35,734 nt of DNA from Nocardia sp. MH4 (GTDB taxonomy: Bacteria; Actinomycetota; Actinomycetes; Mycobacteriales; Mycobacteriaceae): NCBI RefSeq assembly GCF_019266065.1, contig NZ_LPNR01000062.1, positions 1-35,734 on the forward strand, written 5' to 3'. Position numbers and translations under genes: made by a program. This document shows, one piece after another, positions 1 to 7,104 of this stretch (within the stretch, counting starts at the first letter, position 1; each line of letters starts with the position of its first letter). The notes under the pieces are model-generated. The model was not told where the DNA came from. It was given only the letters and a program-made list of their open reading frames with translations, and searched no databases.

Positions 1-1280
1 AAGCCGGAGCCACCGAAGGTCTGCAGCGAGTCGGTCAGGTACTGGTAGGCGCGCTCGGAGCCGACACCCTTGACGATCGGCAGCAGCAGGTCGTTCACGC
101 GGAACGCGACGTCCTTGTCCGCACCCGAGACCGCGGCGGCGATCTCTTCGGTCTGGTGGGCGGCGGTGTAGAGGTAGATCGCGCGCAGGCCCTCGGCGTA
201 GGCCTTCTGCATGGCCAGCGAACGACGCACGTCCGGGTGGTGGGTGATGGTCACGCGGGGCGCGGCCTTGTCGGTCATCTGGGTCAGGTCGGCACCCTGG
301 ACGCGGGTCTTGGCGTACTCGAGGGCGTTCAGGTAACCGGTCGACAGGGTCGCGATGGCCTTGGTGCCGACCATCATGCGAGCGTTCTCGATGACGTCGA
401 ACATCTGCGCGATGCCGTTGTGGATCTCGCCGACCAGCCAGCCCTTGGCGGGAATGCCGTGGCCGCCGAAGGTGACCTCACAGGTGGCCGAGGCCTTGAT
501 GCCCATCTTGTGCTCGACGTTGGTGACGAACACACCGTTGCGGTCACCGTAGGTCTCGGTCTCGAAGTCGAAGTGGATCTTCGGGACGTAGAACAGCGAC
601 AGGCCCTTGGTGCCCGGTCCGGCGCCCTCGGGGCGAGCCAGCACCAGGTGCATGATGTTCTCGAACAGGTCGTCGGAGTCACCCGAGGTGATGAAGCGCT
701 TGACGCCCTCGATGTGCCACGAGCCGTCTTCCTGCTTGATCGCCTTGGTGCGGCCCGCGCCGACGTCGGAGCCGGCGTCCGGCTCGGTCAGCACCATGGT
801 GGCGCCCCAGTTGCGGTCGGCGATCTTGGCGGCCCACTGCTTCTGCTCGTCGGTGCCGTTGTTGAAGAAGACCTGGGCGAAGCCCGCGCCGGCGGCGTAC
901 ATCTGGATGGGCGGGTTGGCGCCGAGCACCATCTCCGACAGGGCCCAGGTGATGGCGGACGGGGCGTTCAGGCCGCCGAGCTCCTCGACGACGCCGACCT
1001 TGGCCCACTCGCCCTCTTCGAGCGCCTTGTAGGACTTCTTGAAGGACTCGGGCAGGGTGACCGAGTGGGTGTTCGGGTCGAAGGTGGGCGGGTTGCGGTC
1101 GGCGTCGGCGAACGACTCGGCCAGCGGACCCTCGGCCAGACGACGGACCTCGGAGAGCATTTCCTTGACGGTGTCGGTGTCCAGGTCACCGAAGGTGCCC
1201 GCATCGAGCAGCTTGTCGATGCCGAGGACCTCGAAGAGGTTGAACTCGAGGTCGCGAACGTTTGCCTTGTAGTGGCCCAT
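1..1280 (-). CDS. fadE5: FadE5-type acyl-CoA dehydrogenase (3' end beyond window)
   Basis: Flavin-dependent acyl-CoA dehydrogenase that introduces the alpha-beta double bond in acyl-CoAs in the first step of beta-oxidation and passes electrons to ETF. The visible 426 residues begin [20 protein letters not shown] and closely follow the remembered M. tuberculosis FadE5 (about 610 aa). Shared stretches include the substrate/FAD motif [20 protein letters not shown], the region around [13 protein letters not shown], and [20 protein letters not shown]. The gene is cut at the window edge just after QTFGGSGF; the catalytic Glu, expected in a YEGT motif about 20 residues later, is not visible. The ATG start is preceded by a GGAGAG ribosome binding site and a 12-bp palindrome. 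The promoter carries two TTAC-N6-GTAA-like dyads that recur before other fatty-acid genes in this window. Identification is strong; the substrate range cannot be read from sequence. Confidence 0.93.
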   Translation of the reverse strand, partial: MGHYKANVRDLEFNLFEVLGIDKLLDAGTFGDLDTDTVKEMLSEVRRLAEGPLAESFADADRNPPTFDPNTHSVTLPESFKKSYKALEEGEWAKVGVVEELGGLNAPSAITWALSEMVLGANPPIQMYAAGAGFAQVFFNNGTDEQKQWAAKIADRNWGATMVLTEPDAGSDVGAGRTKAIKQEDGSWHIEGVKRFITSGDSDDLFENIMHLVLARPEGAGPGTKGLSLFYVPKIHFDFETETYGDRNGVFVTNVEHKMGIKASATCEVTFGGHGIPAKGWLVGEIHNGIAQMFDVIENARMMVGTKAIATLSTGYLNALEYAKTRVQGADLTQMTDKAAPRVTITHHPDVRRSLAMQKAYAEGLRAIYLYTAAHQTEEIAAAVSGADKDVAFRVNDLLLPIVKGVGSERAYQYLTDSLQTFGGSG

Positions 1281-1292
1281 GTGAGTACTCAC
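1281..1292. promoter_or_regulatory. 12-bp perfect palindrome touching the fadE5 start codon
   Basis: GTGAGTACTCAC is its own reverse complement and directly abuts the fadE5 ATG, between it and the ribosome binding site. Its half (GTGAGTA) matches the right half of the dyad at 1405-1418. It could be a further weak operator copy or a small mRNA hairpin; no function is shown. Confidence 0.4.
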
Positions 1293-1377
1293 TCTCCGTT
1301 GAGTTCTGGTGCGGTCGGTTGTCTGCCGTTCCCGCCCTGTGACGTCCACCGGGGTAGCCTTACCGGTTTTCCGCATG

Positions 1378-1391
1378 CTACTCGCGGGTAA
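1378..1391 (-). promoter_or_regulatory. TTAC-N6-GTAA-like operator, fadE5 promoter, proximal copy
   Basis: Read on the minus strand this is TTACCCGCGAGTAG, which differs from a perfect TTAC-N6-GTAA dyad at one of the eight arm bases. It lies about 100 bp upstream of the fadE5 start and 27 bp from the second copy. The dyad form is typical of TetR- or GntR-type operators; the regulator is not identified. Confidence 0.55.
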
Positions 1392-1404
1392 CTTATGGAC
1401 CATA

Positions 1405-1418
1405 TTACCGGTGAGTAA
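1405..1418. promoter_or_regulatory. TTAC-N6-GTAA operator, fadE5 promoter, distal copy
   Basis: TTACCGGTGAGTAA has perfect TTAC/GTAA arms, and its flanking A and T extend the dyad by one pair. Nearly the same 14-mer (TTACCGGCCAGTAA) lies before etfD at 26853. It sits between fadE5 (-) and the hydrolase gene (+), so it could act on either; the association with fadE5 is favoured because of the etfD copy. Confidence 0.65.
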
Positions 1419-1512
1419 TCGTCTCGGCAAAGGGCTGGGGAGCAATGTGACGTGAAAAACACGCATGGGCGCCGAAACGTTGCTCGCCGCGGCGGCGGGG
1501 CTACCGTGAGGT

Positions 1513-2106
1513 GTGCGCATCGAGACGAGTTCCGGGCCCGCCGAGATCGAGCTCGACGAGGTTGCCGACCCGGCCTTCCTGCTGGTGATCACGCACGGCG
1601 CCGGCGGCGGTGTCGACGCGAAAGACATTCTGGCAGTGCGTGATTCGGCGATCGAGTCGGGCGGTGCGGTGGCCAGGGTGGTGCAGCCGTACCGGGTGGC
1701 CGGGCGCCGGGCGCCGGGGTCGGCGGACAAGCAGGACGAGGCCTGGCGCGAGATCGTCGCCGCGCTGCGGGCCCGGTTTGCCGGGGTGCCGGTTGTCCAG
1801 GGGGGTCGCAGCAACGGAGCGCGGGTGGCGTGTCGCACCGCCGTCGCCGTCGGCGCGCGCGGGGTGATCGCGCTGTCGTTCCCGTTGCATCCGCCAGGGA
1901 AGCCGGACAAGAGCAGGCGTGCGGAGCTGCTCGCTCCCGGTGACATCGAGGTCGTGGTGATCAACGGCGGCAGCGACCCGTTCGGGGTGCCCGATCCCGC
2001 CGATGCCGCCGAGGTGAAAGTGATCCCCAAGCAGGCGCATTCGTTCCGCACCGGATTCGACGTGATCGCCGCGACAGTCGAACCCTGGTTCGCCCGCTGG
2101 CGCTAG
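1513..2106 (+). CDS. Alpha/beta hydrolase, KANL3/TEX30-like
   Basis: Small cytoplasmic alpha/beta-hydrolase-fold protein of 197 residues. The oxyanion-hole region reads VITHGAGGG and the nucleophile elbow is GGRSNGA, with Ser about residue 99. An acid is offered by NGGSDPFG and the histidine by KQAHSF near the C-terminus, so the Ser-Asp-His triad appears complete. This layout (short N-terminus, THGAGG, late AHSF) is that of the KANL3/TEX30 and dienelactone-hydrolase-like family, whose bacterial members have no firm substrate. The GTG start gives an N-terminus beginning [11 protein letters not shown]; a GTGAGG sequence lies close upstream. It is probably co-transcribed with the flavodoxin gene 43 bp downstream. 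The fold assignment is confident, the substrate unknown. Confidence 0.8.
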   Translation: MRIETSSGPAEIELDEVADPAFLLVITHGAGGGVDAKDILAVRDSAIESGGAVARVVQPYRVAGRRAPGSADKQDEAWREIVAALRARFAGVPVVQGGRSNGARVACRTAVAVGARGVIALSFPLHPPGKPDKSRRAELLAPGDIEVVVINGGSDPFGVPDPADAAEVKVIPKQAHSFRTGFDVIAATVEPWFARWR

Positions 2107-2149
2107 GCTGCTTCGCGCAAGCACGCTTCGATCGAGGCAGGGGGCAGTC

Positions 2150-2614
2150 ATGAAGGCGCTCATCGTGTGCACGTCCAAGTCGCACGGCAATACCAGGAAG
2201 GTCGCCGACACCATCGGCTCGGTGCTCGACGCGCGGGTGGTCGACCCGTCGGAGATCACCGCGGCCGACCTCGCCGACCACGACCTCGTCGGCTTCGGGT
2301 CGGGGGTGTACTGGATGGCGCTGGACGCCCGGCTGCGCGAGTTCGTCGACGCGCTGCCCGCCGGAGCGGGTCGCGAGGCGTTCGTCTTCGCCACCAGCGG
2401 GCTGCCCGAGCCGCGTTTCCGCCCCTACCTGCGCAATCTCGGCGACCAGCTCACCGACAAGGGCTTCGAGGTGGTGGGCGGGTTCGCCTGCCGCGGGCTC
2501 GACACGATGGGGCCGCTCGCACTGGTCGGCGGGCTGAACAAGGGCCGCCCCAGCGCCGACGACCTGAGCTCGGCGCGGAGTTTCGCCGAGCAGCTACGCG
2601 GCCGGTTCGCCTGA
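2150..2614 (+). CDS. Flavodoxin-family protein
   Basis: 154-residue flavodoxin-fold protein expected to bind FMN. The N-terminal strand and phosphate-binding loop read MKALIVCTSKSHGNTRKVA, the usual T-x-S-x-x-GNT pattern at residues 8-15. GFGSGVYW at about residues 57-64 and FATSGL at about 84-89 fit the two loops that cradle the isoalloxazine ring. Proteins of this size act as electron carriers or quinone/flavin reductases. It follows the hydrolase gene in the same direction. Its last 21 bp overlap the 3' end of the convergent methyltransferase gene, so the two transcripts are complementary at their ends. The physiological partner cannot be read from the sequence. Confidence 0.85.
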   Translation: MKALIVCTSKSHGNTRKVADTIGSVLDARVVDPSEITAADLADHDLVGFGSGVYWMALDARLREFVDALPAGAGREAFVFATSGLPEPRFRPYLRNLGDQLTDKGFEVVGGFACRGLDTMGPLALVGGLNKGRPSADDLSSARSFAEQLRGRFA

Positions 2615-3358
2615 TTCCGGCAGGTCCCGTTCGGCCAGGACCAGCGCGTCGATCGCGTCGGGACCCTCGGTGGGCCGCAGCACCGCGTCGGCGATGCGGA
2701 TGGTGATGTGCTCGCCCGCCGCGCCCAGTTCGGCGCGGATGTCGTCGGGAGTGAACAGGATGGCCGGGTTCTGCGGGCCGCCGTAGCCGTCGGTCAGGTT
2801 CCTGGTGTCGTGCCCGAGCACGAGCAGCACGCCGCCGGGGGAGAGCATGCCTGCCAGTTCACGCAGCAGGGCGCCGCGCTGCTCGGCGGGCAGGTGCACG
2901 AAGACCATCAGGATCAGCTCGTACGGTCCGGTGATCCCCGCCCCGGCCAGGTCGGTGATGTCGGCGCACTGCCAGTTCACCCGCGAGCGCACCGAGCGCG
3001 ACAGTCGCGCCGCGACCGTGCGGCCCTTGTCGATGCCCACCTGGGAGAAGTCGACGGCGTCGATCTGCCAGCCGTGCGTGGCCAGCCACAGGGCGTGGCG
3101 GCCCTCGCCGCAGGCCAGGTCGAGCGCGCGGGGCAGCGCGGGCGCGGTGCCGCCCGGTTCGTCGGGTCGCAGCTGGATCCGGCGATCGAGGCCGTAGACG
3201 TACTCGACCACCGTGCTGTTCGGCGGTGCGCCCCAGATCAATTCACTCTGGGCATACCGAGCGTCCCATTCCGCCGCCGATCCGCCTCCCCGCGACGTCT
3301 GGCCGGATCCAGGTGCGTCACCGGCTGTCGATGCGGCCGGCGGTTGATCGGTGGTCAT
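2594..3358 (-). CDS. Class I SAM-dependent methyltransferase
   Basis: 254-residue Rossmann-fold methyltransferase. A low-complexity N-terminal stretch of about 28 residues (Pro, Ala, Gly, Ser) precedes WDARYAQSELIWG, a segment typical of the TehB/thiopurine-methyltransferase-like group. Motif I is ALDLACGEGRHALWLA (about residues 92-107), the acidic residue after strand 2 is in DAVDFS, motif II is in CADITDL, and LSPGGVLLVLGHD is the post-motif III segment. The acceptor is unknown; relatives act on tellurite, thiols or small metabolites. It is convergent with the flavodoxin gene, overlapping its end by 21 bp. The ATG start has only a weak ribosome binding site. Confidence 0.85.
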   Translation of the reverse strand: MTTDQPPAASTAGDAPGSGQTSRGGGSAAEWDARYAQSELIWGAPPNSTVVEYVYGLDRRIQLRPDEPGGTAPALPRALDLACGEGRHALWLATHGWQIDAVDFSQVGIDKGRTVAARLSRSVRSRVNWQCADITDLAGAGITGPYELILMVFVHLPAEQRGALLRELAGMLSPGGVLLVLGHDTRNLTDGYGGPQNPAILFTPDDIRAELGAAGEHITIRIADAVLRPTEGPDAIDALVLAERDLPESGEPAA

Positions 3359-3431
3359 GTCAGCCCGTCCCCGGTGAGTTACCCATGTGCTTGCCAGACC
3401 TATGGTGCCAGGTCTTCAGGCTCTCCAGGTC

Positions 3432-4538
3432 TCAGAGCCGGGTACGCATCAACACGACGTTGTACTGGGTGTGGATGGTGGTCATGAAGTAGAGGTCGCG
3501 GCCGGTCTGGTACGGGAAGATCGACGGCGCGTAGGCGGTGGGGAGCTCGCGGGCGTCGATCAGCACCTCCGGCGCGCTCCACGGGCCCTCGGGGGAGGAC
3601 GCGCGGCGCATGACCACGGAGTTGAACGGGTCGGTGGTCAGCGAGACGAACTGGCCGAGGTACTCGTTGTACATCACCGACAGCTCGCCGACGCCGCCCA
3701 TGATCGGGGCCGCCGCGTTCACGTCGTTGAGCTTCCACCCGCTGCCGTCCCAGTACTCGTAGGCGCCGAGGTTCTCGATCTGGGCTTCCGGCACGCGCGC
3801 GACGAACGCGTCGTTGTTGCGGCCCGAACGGGTGCCGTACTCGTAGACGAAACCGCCGTCCTTGAGGAAAGCGTTCATCTGGAAGTTGGCGTTGCCGCCC
3901 TCGTCGGGGCGCCGGGTGTGGCCGAGATCGGCCCAGGTCTCGCCGTTGTCGGCGGAGGCGGCCAGGCCGGAGAAGCTGGTGGTCCACTCGCCGGGGGCGT
4001 CCCAGGTCTTCACCGACATCATCGACAGGTACTGCACGCCGTTGGCCGAGATGCCCGCCGTCGGGATGCGGCTGATCTCCAGGAACGGGATCTTCGGGCT
4101 GGGGATGAGGTCGCGCGCCTGGCCGACGACATCGCGCACGACGCTGTCGAAGAAGACGCCGCCGGAGGGGTCCTTGGTATGGCTGCGGACCAGGATGTTC
4201 GAGCGCCACGCCCAGGTGCTGCCCGCCAGCAGGTTCGGGAAGCCGATGCCCGCGGTGTCGCCGAAGGCGGTCAGCATCTCGCCGCGGCCGTTGTCCCACA
4301 TGATGCCGAGGTCGGTGCCGAGGACGTTGTAGTTCTGCGTGTTGTTCGGGCTCGCCATGCCGGTGACCTGGAAGACGGCCTGCGTGCGCCCGTGCAGGGC
4401 GGGCAGGCCGTTGGTTCCGTTGAGCACCGGGATGGGGTTGATGGCGTTGGGATTCGCCACGGCGGGCGTCGCTCCGCTCACCAGCATGGCCGTCGCTCCG
4501 GCGAACGCGGCAAGCAGGATGGAACCGGTCTTCTTCAC
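3432..4538 (-). CDS. Secreted DUF4185-domain protein, GH183 endo-D-arabinanase-like
   Basis: 368 residues with a clear Sec signal peptide (MKKTGSILLAAFAGATAMLV, then an ALA-type cleavage region near PAVANP). The mature part is a beta-propeller-like DUF4185 domain. It has LGTDLGIMWDNGRG and TAFGDTAG near the N-terminus, repeated blade-like S/T-x-DNGETW segments, and PWSAPEVLID with FPYQTG late in the chain. DUF4185 proteins of mycobacteria were shown to include endo-D-arabinofuranases (glycoside hydrolase family 183) that cut arabinogalactan and lipoarabinomannan. By inference this protein could remodel the producer's own arabinan or digest that of a relative. The acidic residues in GTDLG and FGDT are candidate catalytic positions. 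The GTG start follows a GGAGG ribosome binding site at good spacing. Family confident, activity inferred. Confidence 0.8.
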   Translation of the reverse strand: MKKTGSILLAAFAGATAMLVSGATPAVANPNAINPIPVLNGTNGLPALHGRTQAVFQVTGMASPNNTQNYNVLGTDLGIMWDNGRGEMLTAFGDTAGIGFPNLLAGSTWAWRSNILVRSHTKDPSGGVFFDSVVRDVVGQARDLIPSPKIPFLEISRIPTAGISANGVQYLSMMSVKTWDAPGEWTTSFSGLAASADNGETWADLGHTRRPDEGGNANFQMNAFLKDGGFVYEYGTRSGRNNDAFVARVPEAQIENLGAYEYWDGSGWKLNDVNAAAPIMGGVGELSVMYNEYLGQFVSLTTDPFNSVVMRRASSPEGPWSAPEVLIDARELPTAYAPSIFPYQTGRDLYFMTTIHTQYNVVLMRTRL

Positions 4539-4710
4539 GGTCGTCGGAGCCTCCGGGTCACGCCGAAAATCGAGACCGCTTCAGGTTCACCTGTGTCGCG
4601 GACCACATTTCGACTGTTGGGCGAATCGCAGCGATGCTAACAGTCGATCGGAGTGGCGTGTGGTACATCGACTCGTGGGTTGGCATGAACAAATTCTCAG
4701 TTGCCTGTCG

Positions 4711-5457
4711 CTAACTACGATTCAGGGCCTTACGCAGGAGCAATGGCACCTGGGCCGCGCGTTCGGCGGCGAACGTGGCGCGCGGATTTCGGTGCCAGGA
4801 CCGGTCGAAGAGGCGCTTGGCGGCGGCGACCGCGCGCGGATCGCGGCCGGTGATCCGGTCGGCGAGGGCGGCGGCCGCGGCCTGCGGGTCCTCGGCGACC
4901 TCGGTGACGAGGCCGATCCGGGCGGCCTGGGCGGCGTCGATCGGGTCGGCGGTCATGGTCAGCAGCATGGCCTGGTCTATGCCGATGAGCTGCGACAATG
5001 TCGCCGCGCCCGACATGTCCGGGATCAGGCCGTGGGCGGCTTCCATCACCGAGAACTCCGCCGTCGGCGCCGCGATGCGGAAGTCGGCGGCCAGTGCGAG
5101 TTGCAGGCCGCCGCCGTAGCAGCGGCCGTGCACCGCGGCGATCACCGGCACGTCGAGACGGCGCCAGGCCCAGCAGGCTTCCTGAAAAGTATTCGTGCCG
5201 CGCCACGGTCGCGGGAGAAATTCCCGAACGATAGCCAATGGATCGCGGGTGGCCGCCGCGATATCGAGTCCGCTACTGAAACTCGGTCCGTTGCCGCTGA
5301 CAATGACGACCCGGGTTTCTTTGTGCTCGGCCACTTTTCGCGCCGCGGCGACGAGATCGCGGAGCATTTCCAGGGTCAGTCCGTTGTGTTTGCCCGGTCG
5401 ATTCAAGGTGATATATGCGCGGTCGCTCTCGAAGCGCGCGGTGAGGTGGTCTCCCAT
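4711..5457 (-). CDS. Enoyl-CoA hydratase/isomerase (crotonase) family protein
   Basis: 248-residue crotonase-fold enzyme acting on acyl-CoA thioesters. The oxyanion-hole segments SSGLDIAA and HGRCYGGGLQLALAADFRI are intact. The acid usually found in the GGGxELA position of hydratases is Gln here. The second acid (Glu in VMEAAHGL) is kept, and an Asp follows eight residues later (GLIPDMSG). Glu plus Asp at that spacing is the pattern of delta3,5-delta2,4-dienoyl-CoA isomerases (KEVDVGLAAD in the mammalian enzyme), although their first Asp is the position that is Gln here. The reaction could therefore be isomerisation rather than hydration. A near-match to the TTAC-N6-GTAA dyad lies 10 bp upstream of the ATG, suggesting co-regulation with fadE5 and etfD. 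Confidence 0.87.
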   Translation of the reverse strand: MGDHLTARFESDRAYITLNRPGKHNGLTLEMLRDLVAAARKVAEHKETRVVIVSGNGPSFSSGLDIAAATRDPLAIVREFLPRPWRGTNTFQEACWAWRRLDVPVIAAVHGRCYGGGLQLALAADFRIAAPTAEFSVMEAAHGLIPDMSGAATLSQLIGIDQAMLLTMTADPIDAAQAARIGLVTEVAEDPQAAAAALADRITGRDPRAVAAAKRLFDRSWHRNPRATFAAERAAQVPLLLRKALNRS

Positions 5458-5466
5458 GGGCTCACC

Positions 5467-5480
5467 TTACTCGTGAGTCA
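5467..5480. promoter_or_regulatory. TTAC-N6-GTAA-like operator before the crotonase gene
   Basis: TTACTCGTGAGTCA matches seven of the eight arm bases of TTAC-N6-GTAA and contains the inner dyad ACTC-GT-GAGT. It ends 10 bp from the crotonase ATG, where a repressor would overlap the transcript start or leader. It is the weakest member of the set on its own. Confidence 0.45.
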
Positions 5481-5540
5481 GTTCCGGGTGGGTGGGACGG
5501 TGTGGCCCTCGCGGCGGCGGTGCGGCATGATCCTCCACGG

Positions 5541-5562
5541 CTGCGCATCGGCCGATGCGCAG
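5541..5562. promoter_or_regulatory. 22-bp perfect palindrome upstream of the lipoprotein gene
   Basis: The half sequence CTGCGCATCGG is followed with no spacer by its exact reverse complement CCGATGCGCAG. It lies 19 bp before the lipoprotein GTG. A spacerless 11-bp dyad suits a dimeric DNA-binding protein better than an RNA hairpin, which would lose its central pairs to the loop. Confidence 0.5.
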
Positions 5563-5581
5563 CGATCGAGAGGACTCGAGA

Positions 5582-5899
5582 GTGCGGATCTGTTTGCTCG
5601 CCGCGGCGCTGATCGCCGTGCCGGTGCTATCTGCTTGCGGAGGCGGCGACGAGGCGCCCGCGGTCACCCAGGCGGAGCTGTCGAAGTCGCTGCAGGACAA
5701 GGGGTTGACCAACCCGGAGCTGGCCGACTGCGCGGCACAGGTCTTCCTCGATTCGGGGATGTCGCAGGACGGGCTGCGGGTAATGGTGTCCAACGCGCAG
5801 TCCGGTGATCCGGCCAAGCTGCTCGGCAAGGATGACGCGGCCAAGGTGGGCGCCGCGCAGTCGAAGATCGCGGAGAGCTGCGTGCACCTGGGCCGCTGA
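5582..5899 (+). CDS. Small lipoprotein of unknown function
   Basis: 105-residue exported lipoprotein. The GTG start is chosen because GAGAGGA lies 8-10 bp upstream and the signal peptide then begins at once (VRICLLAAALIAVPVLSAC). An upstream in-frame ATG at 5555 would add nine polar residues and cover the palindrome-proximal leader. The lipobox is LSAC, giving a mature protein starting CGGGDEAP. The mature part is helical and acidic, has two further cysteines (ADCAAQ and AESCVHLG) that could form a disulfide, and has no domain I recognise. A spacerless palindrome sits just upstream. It is followed in the same direction by the sulfur operon, but an 89-bp leader with its own structure separates them. 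Confidence 0.75.
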   Translation: MRICLLAAALIAVPVLSACGGGDEAPAVTQAELSKSLQDKGLTNPELADCAAQVFLDSGMSQDGLRVMVSNAQSGDPAKLLGKDDAAKVGAAQSKIAESCVHLGR

Positions 5900-5931
5900 G
5901 CCGCGGGCCGTATCGATCGCGGCGATTCAAA

Positions 5932-5980
5932 CTCTCGTCGGGTCTCCACGCCGGTGTTGCACTGGAAACCCCGACGAGAG
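5932..5980 (+). promoter_or_regulatory. sfnG leader inverted repeat covering the ribosome binding site
   Basis: CTCTCGTCGGG (5932-5942) is exactly complementary to CCCGACGAGAG (5970-5980), with 27 bases between. The right arm includes the first part of the sfnG Shine-Dalgarno sequence (GAGAGGAG, 5976-5983), so a folded leader would hide it. The loop contains TGTTGC at 5955-5960, which reads Cys-Cys in a frame open through the leader but lacking an ATG, GTG or TTG start nearby. This suggests a translational switch tied to sulfur supply; only the repeat itself is directly seen. Confidence 0.6.
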
Positions 5981-5988
5981 GAGCCGCT

Positions 5989-7104
5989 ATGACAACGGAG
6001 AGAATCGCCGACCAGGTCTCGTTCGCCTACTGGGTCCCCAACGTCAGCGGGGGGCTGGTGACCAGCGATATCGAGCAGCGCACCGGCTGGGACTTCGAAT
6101 ACAACAAGAAGCTCGCCCAGACGGCGGAGCGCAACGGGTTCGAGTACGCGCTCTCGCAGGTCCGCTACACCGCCTCCTATGGCGCGGAGTACCAGCACGA
6201 GTCGACCTCGTTCAGCCTCGCGCTGCTCGGGGCGACCGAGCGGCTGAAGGTGATCGCCGCGGTCCATCCCGGACTGTGGCATCCGGCCGTGCTGGCCAAG
6301 TTCGGCGCGACGGCCGACCATCTCTCCGGTGGGCGGTTCGCGATCAACGTCGTGTCCGGCTGGTTCGCCGGTGAGTTCCAGGCGCTGGGCGAGCCGTGGC
6401 TCGAGCACGACGAAAGATACCGGCGCAGCGCCGAATTCCTCGAGGTGATCCGCAAGATCTGGACCGAGGACGCGGTGAACTACGGTGGCGACTTCTACCG
6501 CATCCGCGATTTCACCCTCAAACCCAAGCCGCTCAACACTCCCGAACGGCCGAATCCCGAACTGTTCCAGGGCGGCAACTCCACCGCGGCGCGCCGCAAC
6601 GGCGGCCGCTACGCCGACTGGTACTTCTCCAACGGCAAGGACTTCGACGGCGTCACCGAGCAATTGGACGATCTGCGAGCGGTCGCCAGGGACAACGACC
6701 GCGAGGTGAAGTTCGGGCTCAACGGCTTCATCATCGCCCGCGACACCGAGAAGGAAGCCCGCGACACCCTGCGCGAGATCGTCGAGAAGGCGAACAAGCC
6801 CGCGGTGCAGGGGTTCCGCGACGCCGTGCAACAGGCGGGCGCGTCGACCGCCGACCGCAAGGGCATGTGGGCCGACTCCACCTTCGAGGATCTGGTCCAG
6901 TACAACGACGGGTTCCGCACCGGGCTGATCGGCACGCCCGAGCAGATCGCGGAGCGGATCGTGGCCTACCGGGCGCTCGGCGTCGACCTCATCCTGGCCG
7001 GGTTCCTGCACTTCCAGGAGGAGATCGAGTACTTCGGCGCCAAGGTCCTGCCGCTGGTGCGTGAGCTGGAGGCCGCCGCGACCCCGGTCGCGGCGGGACG
7101 CTGA
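5989..7104 (+). CDS. sfnG: FMNH2-dependent dimethyl sulfone monooxygenase SfnG
   Basis: 371-residue LLM-class (luciferase-like) flavin monooxygenase. It oxidises dimethyl sulfone with O2 and FMNH2 to give methanesulfinate, letting cells use organic sulfur. Long stretches match the remembered Pseudomonas SfnG: FAYWVPNVSGGLV at the start, DFEYNKKLAQTAERNGFEYA, NVVSGWFAGEFQALGEPW, HDERYRRSAEFL, and STFEDLVQYNDGF with LIGTPEQIAERIVA near the C-terminus. The ATG follows GAGAGGAG at ideal spacing, and that site is part of a leader hairpin. The stop overlaps the sfnB start by one base (TGATG), implying translational coupling. The reduced flavin probably comes from the two reductases at the end of the operon. 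Confidence 0.95.
   Translation: MTTERIADQVSFAYWVPNVSGGLVTSDIEQRTGWDFEYNKKLAQTAERNGFEYALSQVRYTASYGAEYQHESTSFSLALLGATERLKVIAAVHPGLWHPAVLAKFGATADHLSGGRFAINVVSGWFAGEFQALGEPWLEHDERYRRSAEFLEVIRKIWTEDAVNYGGDFYRIRDFTLKPKPLNTPERPNPELFQGGNSTAARRNGGRYADWYFSNGKDFDGVTEQLDDLRAVARDNDREVKFGLNGFIIARDTEKEARDTLREIVEKANKPAVQGFRDAVQQAGASTADRKGMWADSTFEDLVQYNDGFRTGLIGTPEQIAERIVAYRALGVDLILAGFLHFQEEIEYFGAKVLPLVRELEAAATPVAAGR

Noticed and set aside
156..1391. A 411-codon plus-strand frame opposite fadE5
   Set aside because: Its product is a Val/Gly/Asp-rich antisense reading of a clearly conserved minus-strand gene, a common artefact of high-GC codon bias.
5954..5992. A 12-codon GTG leader ORF ending in TGA that overlaps the sfnG start
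   Set aside because: It has no ribosome binding site or composition of a leader peptide and does not use the Cys codons; too short to support.
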